From JADGNF01 sp964582085 (lineage in GTDB: Archaea > Thermoproteota > Bathyarchaeia > Bathyarchaeales > Bathycorpusculaceae), in assembly GCA_964582085.1 (NCBI GenBank), contig CAZOPV010000005.1, positions 124,001-188,000 of the forward strand: 64,000 bases of DNA, in the 5' to 3' direction. Shown piece by piece: positions 1 to 8,205 of the stretch. Below the pieces are notes generated by a model. It was not told the DNA's origin, searched no databases, and worked only from the letters and a program-made list of their open reading frames with translations. Numbering within the stretch: position 1 is the stretch's first letter; the number at the start of each line of letters is the position of its first letter. The translations under genes and the position numbers were made by a program.

Positions 1-1862
1 CCTGCGTTAGCCATAAAAACGGCCAATAACTGACCTGTCAAAATGACTCCTGCTAGGAAACCACCCCAAGCTGCCGATTCTAACAAAGTTCCAACGACTA
101 AAGGTGTCAGTATGGCAATTACTGCTAAGCCTGCGAGTTCACGTTGCGCTGCTGAAGTACAAATTGTTACAACACGGGCGTAGTCAGGAAGTTTCGTGCC
201 CTCCATTACACCTGGAAGGCGGAACTGTTCACGTACTTCTTCGATTATTTTTTCAGCCGCCCGGCTTACTGCTCTAATAGAGATGAAACTGAACAGAAAG
301 GGAAGTGCCGCGCCGATAAGTAAACCAACGAAAACCAAAGGATCAGCAGCTATGTCAAGTTTCAACCCTGGAACACTTTCTGTGAACGCAGAAAACAACG
401 AAACTGCCGCCAACACCGCAGATGCAATGGCTATTGCCTTGGTTACAGCTTTAGTTGTGTTACCTGAAGAATCCAGATCTGCTAGAATTTTACGTGAAGC
501 TTTTTCTTGACCGGCCATCTCAGCGATTCCATTTGCGTTATCGGCTATTGGACCAAACGTGTCCATAGCAACATTGTTACCTGTATGAGTTAACATGCCG
601 ATGCTTGCTAACGCAACGCCGTACATTGCAAAAGTTACGCCGGCACCTGTCCAAACTATAACTGAGACAACAATTGTTAATGCGATCACCAACGCGGTCC
701 AAACGGTGCTTTCGAAACCTAACGAGAGTCCACGCAACAAAACGGTTGCTGACCCTGTTTTGCTTGACTCCGCCACTCTTATAGTTGGTCTCCGATTTGG
801 GCTTGTAAAGTAATTTGCTAGTTTATTGAAGCTTATGGCTAAAATAATACCCATTGTCGTCGCTAGAAAAACTCTGATGTCTTGAACGTAGAAAATCGCA
901 AGTAAAAATAGACTTACGCCTGAAATGACGCTGGAAACATCATAGGAAAGATCCATAGCTTTGAAAGCGTCACCTCTTGTTATTCTGTTAGGCCAAAGCG
1001 AAACGGCATAGGTTCCAATTATTGTACTAACTACGCCTATCCCTCGGGCTATAAGGGGAAAAATTATCCATTTGTAGTCAAAAGGGGTGATGGCTAGCCC
1101 AAGAAGCAAAGCCGAAACCATGGTCACTTCATAAGATTCAAAAATGTCTGCTGCCATTCCTGCGCAGTCACCAACATTGTCGCCAACTAGGTCTGCAACA
1201 ACAGCGGCATTCCGCGGGTCATCCTCAGGAATACCCCTCTCAACTTTTCCCACCAAATCTGCACCCACATCGGCCGCCTTCGTATATATCCCGCCGCCAA
1301 CGCGCATGAACAAAGCAAGCAGTGTGCCACCAAATCCGAAACCCAAAAGCACCTCAGGAGCGTCCCTGAGAAAAATCAGAAAAATCAATGTACCACCCAA
1401 CAAACCAAGTCCATCTGTAAGCATACCCGTGATTGTGCCTGTGCGATAGGCTATTTTGAGTGCTTCGCGGAAACCTTTCTTAGAGGCTTCAGAAACCCGT
1501 ATATTTCCCTGAACTGCCATGTTCATGCCTATAAAGCCGACCATAGCAGAGAAAAAAGAGCCCATCAGGAACGCGCCCACTCTTCCGATGGTTATAGAAA
1601 AAGGATAGTTTGTGAGCACAGCAGACAGATACAAAAAGATACCTAAGACTCCTATGAATATAACAATTGAACGGAGTTGTGTTTTCAGGTAGGCGTTTGC
1701 GCCAGCTTTGATGGCGCCCCAGATCTCTTTGACTTTACCTGAGCCTGTGGGTTCTTTAAAAATTTGTCTGGCAAGAAGAACAGCATAGATAAGAGCAATC
1801 ACAGATACCCCGATAACGGAATAAAGCCCGACCTGCTCTACAAAGAGTAGTTCTTCACCCAT
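1..1862 (-). CDS. hppA: Membrane-bound proton-pumping pyrophosphatase (3' end beyond window)
   Basis: Integral-membrane enzyme that couples pyrophosphate hydrolysis to ion pumping. About 620 residues are visible and the C-terminus lies off the left edge; family members are usually 660-800 residues. Many hydrophobic segments are seen. The substrate-binding signature DVGADLVGKVE lies at residues 198-208 and the acidic stretch from DDPRNAAVVADLVGDN to DIFESY at about 214-244. The motif GNTTKA carries Lys471 where potassium-dependent members have Ala, so a K+-independent, proton-pumping type is inferred. The ATG start follows a GAAGGG ribosome site by 7 nt. It is divergent from nucS. A soluble pyrophosphatase gene lies 1.1 kb away. 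Confidence 0.93.
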   Translation of the reverse strand, partial: MGEELLFVEQVGLYSVIGVSVIALIYAVLLARQIFKEPTGSGKVKEIWGAIKAGANAYLKTQLRSIVIFIGVLGIFLYLSAVLTNYPFSITIGRVGAFLMGSFFSAMVGFIGMNMAVQGNIRVSEASKKGFREALKIAYRTGTITGMLTDGLGLLGGTLIFLIFLRDAPEVLLGFGFGGTLLALFMRVGGGIYTKAADVGADLVGKVERGIPEDDPRNAAVVADLVGDNVGDCAGMAADIFESYEVTMVSALLLGLAITPFDYKWIIFPLIARGIGVVSTIIGTYAVSLWPNRITRGDAFKAMDLSYDVSSVISGVSLFLLAIFYVQDIRVFLATTMGIILAISFNKLANYFTSPNRRPTIRVAESSKTGSATVLLRGLSLGFESTVWTALVIALTIVVSVIVWTGAGVTFAMYGVALASIGMLTHTGNNVAMDTFGPIADNANGIAEMAGQEKASRKILADLDSSGNTTKAVTKAIAIASAVLAAVSLFSAFTESVPGLKLDIAADPLVFVGLLIGAALPFLFSFISIRAVSRAAEKIIEEVREQFRLPGVMEGTKLPDYARVVTICTSAAQRELAGLAVIAILTPLVVGTLLESAAWGGFLAGVILTGQLLAVFMANA

Positions 1863-2045
1863 TTTAGTTCCCTTCTCAAACATCAAAGGTTTTGATCAGA
1901 GACCCATGGCTTGCTGAGTTGTATGCACTTAATATTTAACATTTTTGTAAATTAGGATTTAACATTTACACAATCTTACTAATTGCAAAGTTTCACACAT
2001 TACATTTAAACAAGCGATAAGTTGACGTCTATGAGAAATCTTATG

Positions 2046-2053
2046 TATAAAAG
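2046..2053 (+). promoter_or_regulatory. TATA box upstream of nucS
   Basis: TATAAAAG lies about 28 nt before the GTG start of nucS. That spacing fits an archaeal promoter giving a nearly leaderless transcript. No ribosome-binding site is visible between it and the start. Confidence 0.5.
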
Positions 2054-2077
2054 AGACTCTATTATTGTTGAAGTAAA

Positions 2078-2860
2078 GTGTCCGAAGACAAAATGATAGT
2101 TCTCAAAAGCCCTACGTTTACAGAAGCCTGCGGGATAATTGAAAAAGCATTGAAACAAAAAAGAGCGCTCATAGTAGTGGGTAACTGTCATGTGCACTAT
2201 TCGGGGCGTGCGAGATCCACTCTTGAGGCAGGAGAACGACTTTTAATTATAAAAGAAGATGGCGCGCTCCTCGTGCATCGCCCTGTTGGTTATGAACCCG
2301 TTAATTGGCAGCCTGCTGGCAGTGTTTTTCACGTTCAAACCAAAGAAGCTGAACTTGAAGTTCACGGTGTTAGACAGAAGCCGCGCGAAAGTGTTAGGGT
2401 CAATTTCGCTGAAATCTACATGGTTTCAGCGTTTCGACTCAATGATGTAGGAGAATTTTTATTACATGCCACCGAAGAGGATATGCATCGGGCAATACTT
2501 CTCAAACCTGATCTCTTGGAAGAAGGTTTCAAACCCATCAGTTGGGAGAAAAAAGTGAAGCCAGGGTTTGTGGATATCTACGGAGAAGACAAAGACGGAA
2601 AACTTGTTATAGTTGAGGTAAAAAGGAAGGTTGCTACCAAAGAAGCGGCTCTGCAACTTGCAAAATACATTGAACCAATAAAATCTAAGATAAATCGTGA
2701 GCTCCGAGGAGTGCTTGCTGCGCCAAGTTTAGGCAAGGACGTGCAAAGGGTATTAGTGACTTTAGGCTTAGAGTTTAGGAAATTAGATCCAAAAAAGTGT
2801 GCTGAAGTACTAAAAAAGCAAAAAAACGCCAAATTAGAAAAATTCTTTGAAGAAAAATAG
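2078..2860 (+). CDS. nucS: Endonuclease NucS/EndoMS (DUF91)
   Basis: Archaeal NucS cuts branched or mismatched DNA and works with the PCNA clamp. The 260-residue length is typical. The C-terminal RecB-like nuclease core is visible: PGFVDIYGED supplies Asp166, and VIVEVKRK supplies Glu180 and Lys182 of the D-ExK active site. The protein ends in KNAKLEKFFEEK, a PIP-box-like tail in which Asn replaces the usual first Gln. The start is GTG, and the next ATG is five codons in. It probably has its own promoter, and ppa follows after 84 nt. Family assignment is firm; PCNA binding is inferred from the tail. Confidence 0.93.
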   Translation: MSEDKMIVLKSPTFTEACGIIEKALKQKRALIVVGNCHVHYSGRARSTLEAGERLLIIKEDGALLVHRPVGYEPVNWQPAGSVFHVQTKEAELEVHGVRQKPRESVRVNFAEIYMVSAFRLNDVGEFLLHATEEDMHRAILLKPDLLEEGFKPISWEKKVKPGFVDIYGEDKDGKLVIVEVKRKVATKEAALQLAKYIEPIKSKINRELRGVLAAPSLGKDVQRVLVTLGLEFRKLDPKKCAEVLKKQKNAKLEKFFEEK

Positions 2861-2944
2861 TCTGCAGCATCGGACTTTAAACTGTTACCTCTAAGAACAC
2901 TTAAATTTAACTGTCACTTTTGTGGTTTTGAGGTTGTCATAGAA

Positions 2945-3490
2945 TTGGTAAATTTTTGGAAAGATCTGCCAGCGGGCGATAAACCGCCAGAACTGTTAAA
3001 CATGGTTATCGAAGTTACAAGTGGCTCCCGAGACAAATACGAGTATAACAAAAGTTGGGAGGCTTTCGTTTTAGACCGGATTATTCCCTCTTCAGTGGTT
3101 TTCCCTGTTGAATACGGATTTGTTCCTCAGACATGGTATGATGACGGCGACCCCCTAGACATTATGGTGCTGAGTTTCGCTAAGTTAACTGTGGGGTGTG
3201 TAGTTAAAGTCCGAGTTATAGGTGCCTTAATAATTGAGGATGAAGCTGGAATGGACGCTAAGATACTTTCTGTACTCACCAGTGATGCACGGTTTGAAGG
3301 TTACCATGACATAAGTGATTTACACAAACATAGATTAATTGAGATACAGGAGTTCTTTGAAACCTACAAACGGCTTGAACCACATAAGTGGGCAAAAGCA
3401 AAGGAGTGGAAAAATGCCAAGGAAGCAATGGATATTGTTAAATACTCCATGGAAAAATATAGCGCGATAGAAAAACAAAAAGATGTATGA
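2945..3490 (+). CDS. ppa: Inorganic pyrophosphatase, family I
   Basis: Soluble enzyme that hydrolyses pyrophosphate to phosphate and pulls biosynthetic reactions forward. At 181 residues it has normal archaeal length. The metal-binding signature DDGDPLDIMV lies at residues 66-75, with the conserved acidic residues Asp67, Asp69 and Asp72 of family I enzymes. The upstream SRDKYEYNK and VEYGFVPQT motifs also fit. The start is TTG, preceded by GAGGT at a spacing of about 10 nt. A possible TATA (CTTAAATTTAA) lies near 2900. It is convergent with nreA, with 9 nt between stop codons. Confidence 0.95.
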   Translation: MVNFWKDLPAGDKPPELLNMVIEVTSGSRDKYEYNKSWEAFVLDRIIPSSVVFPVEYGFVPQTWYDDGDPLDIMVLSFAKLTVGCVVKVRVIGALIIEDEAGMDAKILSVLTSDARFEGYHDISDLHKHRLIEIQEFFETYKRLEPHKWAKAKEWKNAKEAMDIVKYSMEKYSAIEKQKDV

Positions 3491-3499
3491 AACTTGATT

Positions 3500-4858
3500 T
3501 CAGGCAATTGCCGGCTTGGTTGAAAAGAAATCCGTGAGAGACTTCTGGAAGAGCGCTTGCCGCAACAATTTACTTTGGGTAATCCACTGTGCGATTGGAA
3601 TTTCTAGCCTGCTACTGATAAACTTGAGGGAATCTTGCAAATCCTTAAACTGTGAAGGTTTTTGCCGCATGGCATTCCGCACGTTCTCTCTCACTTGCCA
3701 GACACCGATCGGCATAATATATCCCGGTCTGGCCTCTCGTAAAACAATCACTGTGGCCTGGCGTCTCTCCTTGACAAGCTGCTCGCACACGGCTAACCGT
3801 GCAGAATAGTAGCAACCACCGATCTGGGCGTACGTGGTTCTGCCTTTGTTTCCTTCCCAGTCAGAGTAAATGGTAACGGTGGCGCCATTTGGGTTCCATG
3901 TAGTGCCAGGGTACCACGCTTCCATTGATTCATAGCTCCAAATCGCAGGGATCATAAGAATTTCGAAAAAATTATCTAGATAGCTGCTTTCATAGACGCG
4001 GTACTCGTTTATCTCGGGAAATGTCTTCACTTGCTCCACGAGACTTTTGCTTATGATATCGTCTACAGCTGTGATGCTCCAACGTGTGGGAACTAAACAG
4101 CGCTTTTTCTCTAATCCAAAAGCTCCGACGCTGAAGGCTTTTTGGATCTTAGTAATTAAAACTCCACGATTATAGAGATCTATTACGGCTTGGGTAGATT
4201 TTAAGTCAGTATCATAATACGCTTTTTCTATGTGGTGGTCAAACCGGGTGTTCCCAACACGTAAGTCACGCATTGGAGCACTAGGTCCAAAAGGCTGAAC
4301 GTCATCACTTAAAAAAATGGATCCGCTAGGCTTTTTGGTGAGTCCCAACTCCATATCCACACTGCTGTCTGCCAATGCCAACTCTACGGTTTTATCCATA
4401 ATTTTTCCTGCCTGCGCAAACTTCTGTATGTGAACCCGATACTTGCCGCGGATCAGCAAACTGCGGAACCCCACAATTTCATCAATTGACTTGCCGAACC
4501 ACTGCTCAGGCAGATCATAAACACTGGTGTCATCTTGAACAGGAGGCACAAGCGGACCTACATATACATTAGGATAACCAACTCTGCCAATAAAAACGCT
4601 AGGTGGGGAAACACCCGCTATCTCCTCGCTGGACATCAGAGGCACACTTTTGAGGAAACTGTTAATTTTAACCAAAAGGGGACAGCGTGTTTTGCCACAA
4701 AGATTCCTTGCACCCTTGCATAAGACGCAGAGACTGTTTTGGCTTGGTCGAGTGACAATCTGGTTCGCAACAATCACACCATCATTGACTTGTCTTATGA
4801 CTTCTAGTAACCAATTATCCTGAGATGGAGTCTGCCTATTTTTTGATTGTAAATACAT
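3500..4858 (-). CDS. nreA: DNA repair protein NreA with PIP box
   Basis: Member of the archaeal Nre family (DUF650/DUF651), linked in haloarchaea to DNA-damage repair through PCNA. The N-terminus has a zinc-finger-like CxxC-x6-C-x4-C set (Cys44, Cys47, Cys54, Cys59). The last residues contain QKSLTDFF (438-445), a textbook PCNA-interacting motif. The 452-residue length matches the family. An ATG start is used. It is one of two probable PCNA clients in the first 5 kb, the other being NucS on the opposite strand. Its molecular activity in archaea is not well settled. Confidence 0.9.
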   Translation of the reverse strand: MYLQSKNRQTPSQDNWLLEVIRQVNDGVIVANQIVTRPSQNSLCVLCKGARNLCGKTRCPLLVKINSFLKSVPLMSSEEIAGVSPPSVFIGRVGYPNVYVGPLVPPVQDDTSVYDLPEQWFGKSIDEIVGFRSLLIRGKYRVHIQKFAQAGKIMDKTVELALADSSVDMELGLTKKPSGSIFLSDDVQPFGPSAPMRDLRVGNTRFDHHIEKAYYDTDLKSTQAVIDLYNRGVLITKIQKAFSVGAFGLEKKRCLVPTRWSITAVDDIISKSLVEQVKTFPEINEYRVYESSYLDNFFEILMIPAIWSYESMEAWYPGTTWNPNGATVTIYSDWEGNKGRTTYAQIGGCYYSARLAVCEQLVKERRQATVIVLREARPGYIMPIGVWQVRENVRNAMRQKPSQFKDLQDSLKFISSRLEIPIAQWITQSKLLRQALFQKSLTDFFSTKPAIA

Positions 4859-4975
4859 ACAATCCTGAAAATACCACAGCTGTTCTCATATGTTTTCTGT
4901 AGCCAAAACAAGCAAAAACTAGGCGGATACTACATAAACATTGACATTACATTGTTCACTAAAACAATTATCTAA

Positions 4976-5209
4976 TCACGCAATTAAACAAACACGCAAA
5001 ATGATAATACAACTAAGTTTGTTGATGGATAGGTTGATAGGTCTTAAGTGCTCTGCTGGAACCACAAACCCCTCAAAGAAAAAGTTCCACCTCTCTACCT
5101 CCTCGTGAAGCCTCCACCCCTCGACATGTGACCCCCGGGCCTCAAAGGGTTCAAATCCCGCCTGCTCTAAGAAGCTTTCACAAACATGCCTCGTCAGGGA
5201 TTCGCTGGC
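4976..5209 (-). pseudogene. Unrecognised open-frame remnant
   Basis: A 77-codon open stretch with no ATG, GTG or usable start, reading RHVCESFLEQAGFEPFEARG and onward. I do not recognise it. It lies between nreA and the integrase remnant, in a stretch of about 765 nt (4859-5624) with no intact gene. The best reading is the decayed tail of a gene carried by, or disrupted by, a former integrated element. It could also be chance open frame in GC-rich DNA. Confidence 0.3.
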
Positions 5210-5215
5210 TCATCT

Positions 5216-5566
5216 CAGGCAGCTACGGCGTTTCCCTGTAGCAGTTTCCACATCACATGCTAGCGTATTGGATCAGCTTCTTCAACACGAGTTTCCTGTC
5301 ACGTTTAGTTAACCCCTTATAAGGCTGACCGTTGATCCAAGTTACGGCAAGTTCAACGTCCTTACGAGTAGCCACTGAGAGGTCAAAATCCATGATTCTA
5401 AGAATAGTTATTATATGACCTGTATATTTTGCGAAGCCCACCTTGAAAGCCTAAATGAGGTCAAGTGGTCTATGAAATAGAGCGTTGTCTCGCCATTTTT
5501 GAGCTCTGCAATAATCGCCCTGTAACGCCTTATCGCCGTTTCGAAATCTCATATTTCCCCGCTCAT
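5216..5566 (-). pseudogene. Tyrosine-recombinase (integrase) N-terminal remnant, frameshifted
   Basis: Three reading-frame pieces line up as the SAM-like DNA-binding N-domain of an archaeal phage-type integrase. The first runs from ATG 5566 (MSGEI), hits a stop, then continues as DFETAIRRYRAIIAELKNG to about 5440. The second is the 62-codon frame at 5253-5441 containing LRIMDFDLSVATRKDVELAV and LTKRDRKLVLKKLIQYA. Downstream, GNCYRETP and LPEM resemble the usual end of this domain but contain stops. The catalytic domain with its R..HxxR..Y residues is missing. The remnant lies just downstream of the tRNA-Asp 3' end, the classic integration position, so it is probably the scar of a lost element. 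Confidence 0.6.
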
Positions 5567-5624
5567 TCCATTTAGAGGAAGCTCGACTAAAAAGAGGAGA
5601 AGATAATTAAACCCAAGTTGTAGG

Positions 5625-5699
5625 CGCCCAGGCCGGGATTCGGACCCGGGTCCTGCGGGCGACAGCCGCATATACTAGACCGGACTATACTACCTGGGC
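5625..5699 (-). tRNA. tRNA-Asp (anticodon GTC)
   Basis: A complete cloverleaf can be folded. The acceptor pairs GCCCAGG with CCTGGGC, the D-arm has a weak four-pair stem with two G-U pairs, the anticodon arm is TGCGG-CTGTCGC-CCGCA, and the T-arm is CCGGG-TCCGAAT-CCCGG. The loop gives anticodon GTC, decoding aspartate. The discriminator is G and CCA is not encoded (CCT follows). Odd point: the T-loop reads TCC where TTC is almost universal, so position 55 is C. No intron is seen. An AT-rich CTAAAATAG just upstream may be the promoter. Confidence 0.9.
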
Positions 5700-5755
5700 T
5701 CAACTGCTTCTTGAATACTCACTATTTTAGCTAATTAACCTTTCCCGGAGAAAAA

Positions 5756-6238
5756 TCACAGTTTTGGATAGGTGTGCTGTTTTCCTGTAATGTAAGCTAT
5801 GTCTATTCGGCCCATCGTTGTTTTAGCAAGTTTCTCAGGTTTAATCTTTGCAAGTTTCTCTTCAGGTTTGGTTGAAAGCTGCCTCACCAACACTTCAATG
5901 GCGTGCTGCTTCTCAGTCAAGTCATCAATTAGCGATATTGAGCCTGAGAAATGGACGCAGGTGTAAGCGTAGTCGCATTCGTCGGTGACACCGTAGTCTA
6001 ATACTGCTTGTCCCCAAATTTTGTTGTTGGCTTTAAGGTAAACGAGTTTTTTTCCCTCAGAAGCACAGTGGAAGTAAATGCAGTTTTTGGCTTCGTCATA
6101 ACCATGACTTAGAGCGACAAGGTAGGGTTCGTTGTCCATACAAAGGGCTATTGTAATATAGGTTGTGGATTTGAGAACTTTCTTTAGAGCAGCAGCATCA
6201 GTTATCTCACGGTCTTTGCGTCTAACGTGAAAGGTCAT
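5756..6238 (-). CDS. Pyridoxamine 5'-phosphate oxidase-like flavin-binding protein
   Basis: A small split-barrel flavoprotein-family protein of 160 residues from the chosen start. It has the family pattern of an N-terminal RRKDREI, a strand region YITIALCMDNEPYLVALSHG and YFHCASEGKKL. Proteins of this group bind FMN, F420 or heme and are usually annotated only as nucleotide-binding. Its substrate cannot be read from sequence. The start is placed at the ATG before TFHVRRK because the longer frame from 6292 would overlap the upstream membrane-protein gene. It is the last gene of the long operon that begins with argG. Confidence 0.75.
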   Translation of the reverse strand: MTFHVRRKDREITDAAALKKVLKSTTYITIALCMDNEPYLVALSHGYDEAKNCIYFHCASEGKKLVYLKANNKIWGQAVLDYGVTDECDYAYTCVHFSGSISLIDDLTEKQHAIEVLVRQLSTKPEEKLAKIKPEKLAKTTMGRIDIAYITGKQHTYPKL

Positions 6239-6267
6239 GTTAGATAGTTTGACCCATTGAGAACATA

Positions 6268-6921
6268 TTAACTTTTGGAGTCTGGCTTCCACAGCCTGTG
6301 GCTCACAGTTACAAGACTTTGTTTAGCAAAATTCACAATGTCGGGGGTAAATATAGAGAGACACCCTAAAAAGAAGTTGAATGGAAAAACATACCAAGGT
6401 TCGAATATGTTTCCACCAAACGGACCCATCAACATCAAACCGTAACCAAAATATTGAATAGCGGACCAAACGGCAGTTTGTGTCAATGCTCCTGCAAGAC
6501 GCGCTCCATACTTTGTTTTGCTTCCGAGTGGCATACCACAGCAGATACCTATAAAAATCTCTCCTGCAACTGCGCCTGCACCTCCTGGGAAAAAAGCGTT
6601 TACGAGAAATTTCTCTACAAGGTTCCCTGGGATAAAGTGATGCACCCAAGAACCGGGCCAAGTAAGAATAGGTATGTAGTAGCTTCCCGTCGTAAAACGT
6701 ATGGCTACAGGAATGCAATAGAGCATAATGCCGCTTAGTTGCCAAGTCCAGAAGCGTTTACTTTTTAAGGTGAACTTTGCTGCTTGATGAATAGCCATAG
6801 GCTTTCTGCGCAGCATATAGCTAAAAGTTTTTTGGAAAACCTTTACCGCCTGTTCATCTTTAATGTAGTTTAACCCTAAATTTTGTCTGATTACACTTTG
6901 AGTTCGTCTATAGAAAAGCAA
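6268..6921 (-). CDS. Uncharacterised membrane protein
   Basis: I do not recognise this protein. It is 217 residues with about three or four hydrophobic segments, roughly at residues 60-80, 110-135, 140-165 and 178-195. It has a basic N-terminal region and a Gly/Pro-rich middle. The predicted start is TTG, 6 nt after the apgM stop, with only a poor ribosome site; an internal ATG about 36 codons in is an alternative. Tight spacing to apgM suggests cotranscription, but no functional link is evident. Confidence 0.55.
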   Translation of the reverse strand: MLFYRRTQSVIRQNLGLNYIKDEQAVKVFQKTFSYMLRRKPMAIHQAAKFTLKSKRFWTWQLSGIMLYCIPVAIRFTTGSYYIPILTWPGSWVHHFIPGNLVEKFLVNAFFPGGAGAVAGEIFIGICCGMPLGSKTKYGARLAGALTQTAVWSAIQYFGYGLMLMGPFGGNIFEPWYVFPFNFFLGCLSIFTPDIVNFAKQSLVTVSHRLWKPDSKS

Positions 6922-6927
6922 CCTATA

Positions 6928-8142
6928 TTATGTGCGCCCTGCAGCAACGAGGAGATCCATTAGAGATTCTTTGGTCACCAACCCATATTTGCCGTTCTTC
7001 GCCGAGAACTCGTCAAATTTTTGGACACCGTCTGAAACTATGAATGGAGAACTTATGGCAAAAGGTACAGGATCCATAGTGTGTGTTCCCACCGTAATAG
7101 GTGTAGGGTGATCTGGGAGAACGGCGATGGCACAAGACTCATGCAAACCGTTAAGGATTCTGCCAACGAGACGCTGATCTAAATCCTCGATTGTCTTAAC
7201 TTTTAATTTAGGATCCTTAATATGTCCCGCCTCATCTGGTGCTTCAACATGAACAAAAACTAAGTCATTACTTTCCAATGCTTTTAGAGCATAATCTGCT
7301 TTACCTTCATAGTTTGTATTATGCAATCCTGTGGCACCTGGAACGTTGAGGACTTCCATTCCAGCGTGAGCTCCAATGCCCTTCACCAAGTCAACTGCAG
7401 AAATGACGGCAGCTTTCAAACCATATTTCCGTTTAAACAAGGGCATAGAAGGTTTAGGTCCGCCTCCCCATGGCCAAATCATGTTAGCTGGTCGTTTGCC
7501 CACTTCAACGCGCTTAATATTGACGGGGTGGGATTCCAGAATTTTTTTAGAGTCAAGAATCAATTGTTTGAGTTTGACTGCTGCCTTTTCTGCTTTTTTG
7601 GAATTAGCCATAGGTAGAATCTCCAGAATAGGAAGACCTATTGCATCGTGGGGAGGTGTGCATTTTATTTTGTGAGAGTTGGGTTCGTTGCGCAAAATCA
7701 GAAAGTGACGATAATCAAGTCCCGAGAAGAATTCTACCTCGCCTGTTTTTTCGAGAAAAGCCTTAATAGCAGCTATAAGGGGCTCAGCTTCCCCTGTGGT
7801 TATGTGTCCAGCGGAGTAGTCAAGGATTTTGCCGTCGTTCTCAGTTATCAGGTTACATCGAAACGCAGCATCGGTTTTGCCAAGATTTATACCCCTAGCA
7901 GGGGCTTCTAGTGGTCCCCTTCCTGTGCAGTAACGTTTAGGGTCATAGCCTAAGAGTGAGAGTATAGCTGTTTCCGATCCTGGATTGAGACCGTCAGGCA
8001 CATTTTTAATTAACCCGTTTTTGCCTTTGGCTGCTATTGCATCTATGTTCGGTTTGTGAGCTATTTGGAGGGGAGTTTTGTTTCCTAGCTCAGGCACAGG
8101 ATAATCAGCCATGCCGTCGCCAACAATGAGCAAATACTTCAT
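6928..8142 (-). CDS. apgM: Cofactor-independent phosphoglycerate mutase, archaeal type
   Basis: Interconverts 3-phosphoglycerate and 2-phosphoglycerate in glycolysis and gluconeogenesis. The 404-residue protein belongs to the alkaline-phosphatase superfamily. It starts MKYLLIVGDGMADYP, which supplies the first metal-ligand Asp, and carries GSETAILSLLGYDP with the catalytic Ser region and a C-terminal LPDHPTPITVGTHTMDP metal site. The length is that of archaeal apgM. A related enzyme (ThrH-like phosphotransfer on homoserine) exists in the same superfamily, but a GHMP homoserine kinase gene is present nearby, which makes the mutase role more likely. It follows carB by 63 nt. Confidence 0.9.
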   Translation of the reverse strand: MKYLLIVGDGMADYPVPELGNKTPLQIAHKPNIDAIAAKGKNGLIKNVPDGLNPGSETAILSLLGYDPKRYCTGRGPLEAPARGINLGKTDAAFRCNLITENDGKILDYSAGHITTGEAEPLIAAIKAFLEKTGEVEFFSGLDYRHFLILRNEPNSHKIKCTPPHDAIGLPILEILPMANSKKAEKAAVKLKQLILDSKKILESHPVNIKRVEVGKRPANMIWPWGGGPKPSMPLFKRKYGLKAAVISAVDLVKGIGAHAGMEVLNVPGATGLHNTNYEGKADYALKALESNDLVFVHVEAPDEAGHIKDPKLKVKTIEDLDQRLVGRILNGLHESCAIAVLPDHPTPITVGTHTMDPVPFAISSPFIVSDGVQKFDEFSAKNGKYGLVTKESLMDLLVAAGRT

Positions 8143-8205
8143 AGTTTAGCCAGCTCACCTTAAACACTAAAGCCTTTTTAAAGATTAGTTGAAAATAAGG
8201 TTTGT

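Noticed and set aside
5147..5159. GGGTTCAAATCCC, which looks like a tRNA T-arm on the plus strand
   Set aside because: No acceptor, D or anticodon arm can be built around it. On the other strand it encodes the AGFEP-type text of the remnant open frame, a known way to mimic a T-arm.
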